The notes under the pieces were generated by a model. It worked only from the letters and a program-made list of their open reading frames with translations. It was not told the DNA's origin and made no database searches. A stretch of 64,000 bases of DNA from Plutella xylostella (Eukaryota > Arthropoda > Insecta > Lepidoptera > Plutellidae): the NCBI RefSeq assembly GCF_932276165.1, contig NC_064006.1, positions 4,788,501 to 4,852,500 of the forward strand. The letters run 5' to 3'. Position 1 is the first letter of the stretch. Every line of letters starts with the position of its first letter. The translations under genes and the position numbers were made by a program. This document shows positions 1 to 12,000 of the stretch, piece after piece.

Positions 1-88
1 GAAGCGCGGCGACGCACCGCAGTATTGTAGCCTCGCCCATATTGTTAAAAATTTTCATGAAATAAAGAATACCTATTGTAAATTCCAG

Positions 89-3000
89 GCTCTGCTGCGC
101 GAGCTCGGCTGCCTCGACTCGGAGGACGCGCTCACGCCGCTCGGCGCCATACTCGCCAAGCTGCCTATAGGTGAGTGGAACAGTACTATACATACTGCCA
201 CTAGACGCCGAGGTAGGGACTATACATACTGACACTGGACGAGGAGATCCAATGGAGTTAGGCAGATTATGTATCGCTGAAATCAATAAGTATGGCTTTT
301 TTGATACAGACAGATATGAAAAAATCTGTTCCGTAACTGAATCTTATCACGTCGGGGTCACCAATTCGCCTTTTCGTTAGTCTAAGATTATTAAATATTC
401 ATTGGAACACTTATACCATTTTCCAGAACCAATGATATGGGTGACACTTTAAAATTTTCCATTTAACGCATGAATACTATTGCAAAATCTGTCATTTTAT
501 TGACAACGACCACATATAATATATATTCCTTGAGTACACACTTTGGTAAAATGGAACGTACTAGAGACGGGACACATCAAAGTCGACATTCTGAATCGAT
601 AAAATATTAGAATTTTTTACATTGTATAATAGTAAGTAGGTATATAGTATTTCTTACTTACTTTCTCATCAAGAGCTTTAAAACAAACTATGATGTTTTT
701 AATCAGAGTGCATATCTCTCTCATGCTGCCTCTCAGAATAATAAAAATTTTAATATATTTTATTAATAATCTACCTTCATGTATTTCATTGATATCCTTC
801 CTATAATTTGAGTAAAGTTTAATTTATGGTTTTATTATCCTATTGTTGTTGGAAATTTTCGGTCTGTTTTTTGTCAATTTGTTTGTTATTTTTGTCAAAA
901 TGCCGAGAAAGGCTGTTTTAAACTCGGAATGTCGTGAGTTTGTAATTCATTTGAGTTTGGTTGATAGAACAAAAACAATTATATTACAGGACTGTGACTA
1001 TTTGGCTCGGATAGATTGTTTGCAAGATGAACTAATCATCAATGTCGGTGTTTAATCTGACACATACAAATTGACCCGTACAAATGTCGATAGAATTTTA
1101 CTCTCGGACATCTCTAAAACTGCCAAACTCAAAACGTCATGAAAACGTCCCCCATATCATTGGTTCTGGAAAATGGTATAGAGGAGGATCCTTAAGTTTT
1201 AATGTACAATACGATCATTGTAGTATTTAGTATCGCACATGCATTGCGAAAATTGGCTACGTCAGTCCCATGAGAGCCCTGAACGAAGCTCTCGCTAGTC
1301 GTTGTGGCCGAAAACGGTCTGGCTAGTGATAGCACTATAGAGTATTTTATAAATTACGTATGTTTATCCGTCCCCAGAGCCGCGCCTCGGCAAGATGATG
1401 GTCCTCGGCTTCGTGCTGGGCGTGGGAGACCCCCTGGCGACCATGGCGGCCAACTCAACGACCTTTCCCGAGCTATTCAGCCTGGAGGGGGGGCGGCGGC
1501 GGCTATCGTTTCACCAGCGAGCGCTGGCGGGCGACCGCGCCGCTGATCACGTCGCCATGTTGAATGCTTTCCAGGTAGTCTAGTCTATTGTCTGTGGGTG
1601 GTAATAATGTTTATTTATTTATTAATTTATTTACAAAAAACTAACACTATTATTACAGTTACAACCAATTCAATAGTGTAGCTACTTAACATAATTTTAT
1701 ATACTTAATAATAATTTAAGGTCCAGAGCTAGACCCACAAACAATAACATTTAAAAACAAACAATTAAAATACAGGAGCCTCCCTATCCGTAACATATAA
1801 CAAACAAAGCAACTTTCGTGAATTCACTCAGCGGACAATGATGAATGTCCGTCCTATCATCGATCCTGTTCAAGAGGTGTATCGCGCGGGTGACGGGCGC
1901 CTGCCGGAGCAGGGCGGTCCTGCCGCAGGGTGCAGCAAACGTGCGGGATTTACGCGATCTTAAAGAATTGCTAGGCACCGTCAGCCGCAGCTGCTGAAGT
2001 ATACTGGGATTGCCAGTCTTTCCTCTCCATATCCTAAAAAGGTATGATGTCAACGCCAGATCACGACGAACTTCCAACCTATTGTAACCTACCATTCCTA
2101 GCACGAATAGAGTTGGGTACAACAGTGGGTATCCGGGATAGACTCCGTACAGTTTCATGTAGAGAAAACGTATGAATTTGTTCTGAATCTTGTCAATCAT
2201 GCTACTGTACTTCACTTCACTAGGAGCCCACACTACGGCGTTGAACTCTAGTTTGCTACGAACTAAAGCATTAAATAGAGCTTTAATGGCCGTGATATTT
2301 TTAAAACCTCTAACTGTTCTGAGCACAAAACCCAAAGTCTTAAACGCTTGTTTGCATACTCCCGTTATATGTTCCTTGAACGATAAATCCGAAGTCATTC
2401 GCACGCCGAGGTCCCGTACCGAGGTCACTCTCTCCATTGGGCTCCCCCCTAGAGTGTACTGATGTTGTACCGGATTTTTACTTCGACTGAAAGTAATTAC
2501 GCAGCATTTGGAACCATTGAATGACAGTTTATTCTCACGACTCCACTCCTCGACATTATTAATGTCCTGCTGGAAGCGAATCTGATCATCCTGACACGAA
2601 ATTGGGGCGAACAACTTGAGATCGTCTGCAAACAATAGACAACCCGAAGATTGCACGACTTCAGGCAGATCATTGATTAAAATGATAAACTGCAATGGCC
2701 CCAGGTTGCTTCCCTGACTTACTCCGGAAAGCGTGCGGTAAGGGTCTGAGTAATGGTTTCCACATTGTACGTACTGTTTGCGATCTATTAAATAGCTCGC
2801 AAAGAATTCCAGCGTCTTCGGAGTGCATCCTGCTCTTGCCAATTTTAGAAGAAGCACGTCATTATCAACTAGGTCAAAGGCCTTACAAAAATCGAAGTAG
2901 GCCGCGTCGACCTGCACCCTCTGATCTACTTGTGGTGTTATGGCAGTGACAAAGTTCAGAAGATTCGAGGTAGTGCTACATCCTGAGCGGAAACCGTGCT

Positions 3001-6000
3001 GAGCATCACTCAGTTGCCCTTTAATCTTTGTATAAATAACCTTATATAGAGCGGATTCGAAGACCTTAGAAAATGTGGAAAGAATAGCCACCGGTCTATA
3101 GTCTTTGACGTCAGTTCCTCTGCTGCCCTTTGGCACCGGGATGACTCTAGTCAATTTCCAACAGTCTGGATACGTGGAACACCCTAAACATATATTATAA
3201 ATGTGACAGAGCGGGCCCGCGAGCACCTCGCGGCAGTCTCTAACTAGGTATGGTGGAATGCCATCCGGTCCAACCGCTCGCTTGGGCGCGAGCGCCCGCA
3301 GAGCGTCGCTCACGGCGGCCGGCGCTAGCGCCTGCAAGTGCACTCGCGCCGCGCCCTCACTGCCGCCCGCGCGCGACGCCTGCGACGCTGATAATTCAGG
3401 CGCTCGATCACAGTAAACTGAGTGAAAGTACCGAGCGAACTCAGTAGCACACTCTTCGTCGTTTAAAGCCGTCCCATCCTTTTCAAGCCTAGATTTATTT
3501 GAGCTTTTGTGCCATCCTTCATCGACACTGCCCTTCTGCCTACATTCTGTGGTGCCAGAACCGGTTTGTTTACTGGCCGCCGCGTCATTAGAACTACCGG
3601 CTACGTTGTTACCGCGCGAAGACAAAACGGCGGAAAAGGACGGTCGGTTCGATGGTTCTCGCTGTCCGGACTGGGTTTTAGCCGATTGACCGAGTGATTT
3701 AGGTTCGATATCTAGACTCACACTTACAGGTTGCTTAGGTAATATGTTAGGTCTTGTGATATTATCCTTTTTCGACTTAACGATCGTATCAGCATAGGTC
3801 GTATTCGATAATATATTCGACTGGGACACCCTGCTTTCTATGTCGACTATGTACCTATCACGATCCTCCAATGACTTTTTTAATTCATTTATTGACTCAG
3901 CCATATCTTTTACGACATTGGTAAGCCGTTGGACATCCTGTCTAAGAGGTAATATTTCCTTATTTTGAGTCCTAAGAATCTGAAGTTCATTTTGAATTCC
4001 TAGTAGCAGATCCGATAAATTACCGTCGAGAAGGTTATCGTGTAGTTGGGTAAGCGAATCATTTTTAAGGCTACCTCCACGATCGCCGCGAATCGAGTTT
4101 ACGTTGCCAATATCCATAGCGGTTAGATCGGCTATCGCCATACTACTCTCGGACACATATGTTGTATTCCAGCCCTCAATGGAAGTACGTATTGGAGTGT
4201 TTAGATTGCCTCCTTTAGGTCGCGCGCTTATGCATATTGGGCATGTCCAATTATCTTTAGCTTCCTGGGAGAAAGCTTCAAAAGTTGCCTGACTTATGTT
4301 GACACATTCCAAGTCAAAGGGTTCATGACATCCGCTACATTCCAGTGAGATATTCGGGGTACCAATTGTTTTCCCGCAAGCATTACAATTAATTGCCTCC
4401 ATTTATTTGTACGTAAGAATAATGTTCAACTCACGCGCGCTGCATACTGGGTTACTGGGTCAACGACTCGATGTTGCCAGAGAGAGATAGTTCGCACCGC
4501 TAGCCGCACAGGTGGAACAGAGATAGCACCTGTCGGCCCGCCTCGTGTCAACGCACGCGCAAGGTCTTCTTGTAGGCTACTTCGATGCTCGCTGATGGAT
4601 TGTGAACCCTATTCACCACGTAATAAACACTAATCTTATTTCCTTTTAGATGTATTAATTTAATAATTTCGCGTAACACGTCCGCTTCGCACAAGATAAA
4701 TAATGAATAAGAATAGAATAGAATAAGAATAATATTTATTCAGAAAACTATAGGTAGTATTTTAAAAATAGGTCAAATCTTAATGCTAAATGTAGATGAA
4801 ATACTGCTCTGAACTAGGAAATAACAGAGTTTTTCCTGTGTTTCAGATTAAAAAGATCTTACATAGAAGAACTTAAGCATCTAATTAAATAATCTTAGTT
4901 AGGTACTAAACATCTTATAAATAAGTTTAAACAAGGCAAAATTATGTAAAAAAAAGAATGTGCAAGGTAGAAATAAAATTGTTTGTTGAATAATTGTATA
5001 ATATGTACAACGTGCAGAGGTGACCGTATCATCATTTATTAGTAAACTGGGTCAAGATCGATAGGTATTAAGTAGGTACATTATAAAATTCTTCCTCAAG
5101 TCTGTCTAGATTTAGTTTAATAATTGTTTATGAGTAAATTAGCTTAGGTACGGGTTAATTATTATGGTTAGTAGGACAGTTCCGTGAGTTCTAATACCTA
5201 TGTAGAAATAATCTAGTTCATTAAATTAAGATATAAGACAGTATATAATATTACACATGAATATAAGTTAAAATTTTGACTACTTAATAAAGGCGCCTTC
5301 AGACGTCTTCATAATTAATTGACGCAATGTAACGTTTTTGGGCTATAACCTTAGCTGGGCATTCGGCTTCCCCCGTCTTGTGATTGCAGGGCTTGTTGAA
5401 GTGGAGGCAGGTTGCACATTTTGGCGGCTCAGCTTTTTTGGTGCATTCACTCTGCACGTGGCCTCTCTCCCCGCAGTGGCCGCACGTAGCGACCGTCTCC
5501 CGGCACGACTTGGCCGCGTGGCCATACTGCTGGCACTTGTAGCACCTGGTCACAATTGTGAAATCTTTCACAGGGCAGGATGACCAGTTAAGAAATACTC
5601 TTCCTTGGGCTATGAGGGCGTTGCGTATCAGTGCTGGAACTTCGATGATAAAATTGCAGGTCTTAGCATCCCTCTTACCAGATTTATGGCTAATGGCATA
5701 GTATTCTGAATTTTAAACTGTATTTGTTATAAAACATCCTGCACACAGTCTTGGGACTGGGAAGTATTTATTTTTTAAATTAGACCTGATAATTCGAATC
5801 GGTATGCCTATTGTTATGTAGTACCAGCGAAAAAGTTAGCCAGTCGTTTAGTTTTCAGTGTAAGTATCTGCACTTGGCTATTTCGAATGGAACCTTTGGG
5901 CATATACCCAAAGTCTAAACATTTATGATGATGATGCATTTTATATGAAAGTTGAACAGAGCAAGAACAAGAGCATTCTTTCAACGTTGCTAATAGAACC

Positions 6001-9000
6001 TAGAGTCTCTATCACAGGGGTATTTTTTGCATAGGTAAGCATGCACCTGATCTGTTAATTTTTCCTAATGTCAAAATCCGCGTAACCTGTTCGGTTGTTC
6101 GACAGATGTGGGAGCGCGAGCACGCGAAGGGCGAGGAGGCGGAGCTGCGCTGGTGCGAGTGGAAGGGCGTGCAGCAGACCACGCTCAGGGTCACGTATGA
6201 AGCCAAGTATCAGCTGAAAAGTAAGTTCAAGAATTCGTAAAATTACATTTAAAGATATTTTTTTTACATAAATTGAGGCATGTAGTTTATAAGTACCACA
6301 AAATTGTTAAACCCATGTTTAATGGGTATTTGACTCTGCATTTCAAAGATGTATGCATAAGGTATTTGAGTATTTGACAGAGGACAAGTAATATGCCGCT
6401 GTGTTAGTGCGAGATGATTGACTAGAATGCGGCAAAGGATGCGCTCCGAATCCTCTCTAATTATATTTGATTCTCTCTTATTAGATTGACGATTGATTCA
6501 AGTCATTTCTACATAAGCATTGTCAGTCTGAGAGGAGTCAGTTTTCTTGACCCAGACTGTAACACACGGTACATGTTTTGCAATGTGATACCATCGTCAC
6601 TTCTTCAATCCTACTCCTCTTATTCCAGACATCCTGACGACTACGATAGGGTTCCCCGAGGAGTGTTGCATCCCGCAGCGATGGAACCCTGTTGGACCAG
6701 ACCCGATGCTGGACCTGGTCATCGGGGTGCTGTGCATGGGATTGTACCCTAATGTGTGTCTGCATCAGGGGAAGAGGAAGGTAAATTGTGACACTGTTCC
6801 TATCGTCACGTTTGTGTGATACCATTTTTCAGGGTCTCACTCAAATCATATGATACGTGTGACAAAATGTATTGTCACAGATCTATGCATGCCAGTATAG
6901 TGACCGCCATTGTTATTTTAGATAGGTAGTTAGTAACCCAGTCGCATTTGCGAAAGACGGTATGGAGGATAGATAGTGAGTTTCTGACACTTCCACATGC
7001 AACCAATAGCAATACTTGATGTATAGCGCATATCGTATCGACTTGACAGTTTAAATCCGTCATCATCATCATCATCAGCCAATAATCATCCACTGCTGGA
7101 CATAGGCCTCTCCCAAGGAGCGCCACAACACTCGGTCCTCGGCCTTCCTCATCCAACCACTACCCGCCACCCGCCTAAGGTCGTCAGTCCAGCGGGCAGG
7201 AGGGCGTCCCACGCTGCGTTTGCCTGTTCGTGGTCTCCACTCGAGAACTCGTCTACCCCAACGGTTATCGGTTCTTCGGCAGATATGACCAGCCCACTGC
7301 CACTTCAGCTTGCATATTTTGACAGCTATGTCGGTAACCTTAGTCCTCTGACGGATAACCTCATTTCTGATACGATCCATCAGAGAAACCCCAAGCATAG
7401 CTCTCTCCATAGCACTCTGAGCGACTTTAAATCGGTGGACCAGTCCTACCGTCAGTGTCCACGTCTCTGCACCATACGTCATCACTGGCAGGACGCACTG
7501 GTTGAAGACTTTTGTCTTCAGGCTCTGAGGAATGGCCGAGGAGAATATGTGACGAAGTTTCCCGAATGCAGCCCAACCCAGTTGGATGCGCCTTGCAGCC
7601 TCCTTGTCGAAGTTGCTTCTGCCTAGCCGAATAGTCTGCCCGAGGTAGACATATTCTTGCACAACTTCGAGTGTTGCCTCACCAACGGCGACCGGCTCCG
7701 GTTTGATGTGAGCATTGTACATGACTTTCGTCTTGTCCAAGTTCATACCGAGGCCAACACGTCGGGAAGCAGCATTTAGGCCACTTAGCATCCAGCTAAG
7801 TTCCTGCAGAGATTCTGCCATACGAGGGCTACACCGAAAAGATCGGGAATAGAATACTTAGGAATAAATTAGAGTGAAACCTTTTTGGTGTATCAAATGT
7901 AGTGTTTTTTCAAACATAATTCCATTTTCGAATTTTAAAAAAAGTAAAAAATAAAAGAGTATTGACCATTTGAATTTGACAAGTCGGTGTAAAAAATGGA
8001 GCTTATAGCTGAACACAAAAGAGTAGAGATTAATGTTTTTGGAACTAAACAGATTTAAACCTGGCAATAAAAAAAAACTCGTGATTTGTGGTCTGTTTCT
8101 ATGGTTTGAATGTCAAACTCGCCCTGTTCCTGTATAAACAAATCTAATTTTGCTTAATTTTGGAGTTTTGTGGATTGTTGAGTTTGTTCACGAGGTGAAA
8201 ATGAATAAAACCATTCGCAGCGAAGCTAGACAGATGATTTACAGCGTTTACCTACGATGTTTGACGGAGAATGAGGCTGGAGAAGTATTAGTCAATATAT
8301 ACGATGTTTTTGAAAGAGCAGCGTTTTATACTGGTGAGTAGGTGCTTAATTTCTAACCATTAACATACATTGCTTATATTTCTTGTAAAAAAGTACTATT
8401 TTGATGTAATAGAATGCCTTTCAATGTGTATTTGTTATTCTTATAGAGGTTAGAAAATACTAGTGTCAAACGTTACATGACATCAGGGTCTGGATGCTAA
8501 TGTTGTTAAAACATCAGGTCTAGATACTTTTTTACTAACCCCCGACTCAAAAAGGGTATCGATAAGTTTTACAGCTGTAGGTGTCTATGTGTGTCGGTCT
8601 CTCCGTGTTAGAGTACCTATTGTAAAAATATGTGTAAGAGTCGGTATAAATTCCCCAGACATAATAATTGGCAAGTCACTGCTTTTCTGACCAATTAAAT
8701 AATTTGTTGCAGGAAAATCGGTAAACACAGTTTTAGAAGAATTGCCGGGGCACATTTGAACTTTTTCCTGAGCAAGAAAAAACTGTAATAAAATATCGAT
8801 GTGTGATACTATCACTTTTCTCCTATAGTAATTACATAATGGGATAACCAACATAAATAAAAGTTACAGTTGATTTGATTTAATGAAATTCATTCAAGAC
8901 TGCCCCCCTCTCCCCTACTAATTTCTTCTCTTAACATAAACCTCCCCAAAAAGTGGCATTTTATAATAGTAAATATTTGATTTTTTCTGCTAAAGTATCG

Positions 9001-12000
9001 TGATACTTTTGTCCGTTTTCTATACTATAATAGTGTGGCCACTTTCTTAGATTGCCACGCCCTCAATTATTCTCTACTCTTTTATGTTCAGCTATACGCG
9101 GGAACATTTCCGTGCAATAATTTTTCACAACTTTCGTCGAGGTTTATCTCAAGAACAATGTCTCGCCGAGCTTGTTTCTATTTATAAACTTGAAGCACCA
9201 AGTAAAACGACTATATATCGTTGGTATTCTGAGTTTCGCCGTGGACGTTCCTCTCTTACCACAGTCCCTTCTACTGGTCGGCCAAAAACAGCGGTAACAC
9301 AAGATAACATCGATGCTGTACGCCAGTTAATAAAAGAAGATAGACATGTGACATACGAGCAGATTCGGGCTTCTCTCAGCATTGGTATGACAGCCATTCA
9401 AACCATTTTACATGAAGAACTGGGTGTCAAGAAGTTAGTTTCGCGCTGGTTGCCCCACTGTTTGACCGAGGAACAAAAGTCGGCTCGTGTTAATTGGTGT
9501 CGATCTGCTCTGCAACGGTTCAATGGAGGCAGTTCAAATGCTGTCTACAATATCGTCTCTGGTGATGAATCGTGGATTTATTCATATGAGCCCGAAAGAA
9601 AACATCAATCGGCAGTTTGGGTCTTCGAAGGTGAGGTCAAGCCAACAAAAGTTATTCGCTCACGCAGCGTGTCGAAAAAAATGGTCGCTTCGTTTGTATC
9701 GAAAACTGGCCATGTGGCTACGATTCCATTACAAGAACAAAGGACGGTTACTGCTGATTGGTACACAACAGTTTGTTTGCCGGAAGTCGTAAGAGAACTT
9801 CGTAAAACTAACCCGAATCGTCGTATAATCCTTCACCCCGATAATGCAAGCTCTCATACCGCTCGCAAAACAAGAACGTTTTTAAATATGGAAAACGTGG
9901 AGTTGATGGACCATCCTCCGTATAGCCCTGATCTGAGCCCCAATGATTATTTTACATTCCCAAGAATTAAAGATATGCTACGTGGTCAACGGTTTAGCGG
10001 CCCAGAAGAGGCGGTCGAAGCTTAAAAATCAGCTGTTTTGACAGTATCCACTTCAGACTGTTTCAATGATTGGTTTAATCGAATGAAAAAGTGAGACTAC
10101 TTTGAAAAACAATAAAAGTAAATAATATCTTTGTACTTTTTTCTACTCCCGATCATTTCGGTATCGCCCTCGTAATAACGATGTCGTCCGCGAAGCGGAG
10201 GTGTGACATGTACTCGCCATTTATACATATGCCATGTCCTTTCCAGTCCAACGTCTTAAAGACATCTTCCAATGCATTGGTGAACAGTTTCGGAGATATC
10301 ACATCCCCCTGTCTCACTCCACGTTGCAGTTGGATAGGTCTTGTCTTGTGGTCCTGTACTTGGACAGTCATAGTAGCGGCATTGTACAGACATCTCAACA
10401 CCTCGATATAGCGCCAATCGATTTGGCATCTCTGCAAGGATTCCAAAACTGCCCAGGTCTCGATGGAGTCGAAGGCTTTTTCATAGTCAACAAAGGCTAG
10501 ACACAGAGGCTGATTATACTCTTCGGTCTTCTGTATAATCTGCCTTACTGTGTGGATGTGGTCTATTGTACTAAAGCCTTTTCGAAACCCAGCCTGCTCT
10601 GGGGGCTGGAACTCGTCTAACTTTTGGGCAAGACGGTTCGTGATAACCCTTGAGAACAGCTTGTATACATGGCTTAAAAGCGAGATCGGTCTATAGTTCT
10701 TCAGAAGGGTTTTGTCACCCTTCTTAAAGAACAATACCACGACGCTCTCAGACCATGCCTCCGGTGTAATGCCATTGTGAAGAACCGAATTGAAGAGCCT
10801 CTGGAGCTGTTCGAGGATTGCAATACCTCCAGCTTTCAGAAGCTCTGTAGTAATTCCGTCTTCACCCGGAGCCTTGTTGTTTTTAAGCTGCTCAAGGGCT
10901 ATCCTAATCTCGCCTATGTCGACGTCAGGGATGTCGTCAGTGTAGTGGCGTATTAGTAACGCTCTGGAATCGGTGAGCTGAGCCACAGACTTCTGCGCGT
11001 GTGAAGCATAAAGTTGTCCGTAAAAACCTTCAATTTCGGCAAGAACCTCCGGCTTAGAGGCAACGATATTACCATCTGCAGACTTCAACTTCGTCAAGTG
11101 GCTTCTCCCAAGTTGCTGAACGAAGACTTTTGTCCCCCGATTTTGCTCAATTGCTGCTTCTATGGCGCGTGTGTTGGAGCGACGGAGATCTCTTCTTATC
11201 AGCTTCTTTATACGCTTGTTGAGTACCCGTAGTTCTGACGAAGTGTCACCTGCCGACGGAAATTCGCGTCTCTGCCTCATAAGCTCGAGTGTCTCGCTTG
11301 AAAGTTTAGACTCCTTGCTTTTGCTTCTCATGCTAAAATGTCTGTGGCCCACCTCACGAAGAGCCTTCACTATTTGGATTGTATCCGCGTCAATATCCGT
11401 AGTGGTTTCCAGCGATTCGAATCGGCTCTGTAGTTCTCTCTGGAAGCTGGTGTTGCCAGCTCTAATTTGGTGCAGTGTGGGACGAAGGGTGGACTTCACC
11501 AGACGTCTCCTCTCCAGCTTGAAGTTAATATTCAGAGTACCTCGGAGAAGTCGGTGATCACTCCCAGTTTTAAACCTATTGATCACTGAGACATCTCTGA
11601 ATATGTGCCGCTTGTCAGTCATAATATTTCATCGGCCTTCGTCGAGAACAGACGTACATGGCAAATAAATAAATTAAATAATCGCTTGCAAAGTCGTGAA
11701 CTAGATTTGTTAAATGTGTTAAAAAAATAATGTCTCTTGACATAAGTGCACTATAGACAATAAAATGAGTGCGTCGACGCCTCGCAGCCCGCCGGCTGCG
11801 CCTGCAGCCGCGCCCTCCGCTCCGCAGCCAGTGACGAGTCCACGCAGGGAATGTGCCCAGATACTGTCCACTCCAGAGATCCAGGACTACATGAACAGGA
11901 TTGACTGTTGTTTAAACGCTATCTGTGCTATTGCTACCGAGGGAAAACTAAATACCGACCAAAAAATCAGAATCCACAATTTATGCCGGAAAGTAGGAAG

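Larger units (their letters stand above)
7823..10172 (+). mobile_element. mariner-family DNA transposon (2.35 kb), inserted into the RTE element
   Basis: Imperfect inverted repeats of about 30 bp: CGAGGGCTACACCGAAAAGA at the left and CGAGGGCGATACCGAAATGA (reverse complement) at the right. The insertion is flanked by TA at 7821-7822 and 10173-10174, the mariner target duplication. It carries a near-complete transposase ORF. At 2350 bp it is about 1 kb longer than the usual 1.3 kb mariner; the extra sequence lies between the left repeat and the transposase (about 7860-9080). Confidence 0.93.
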
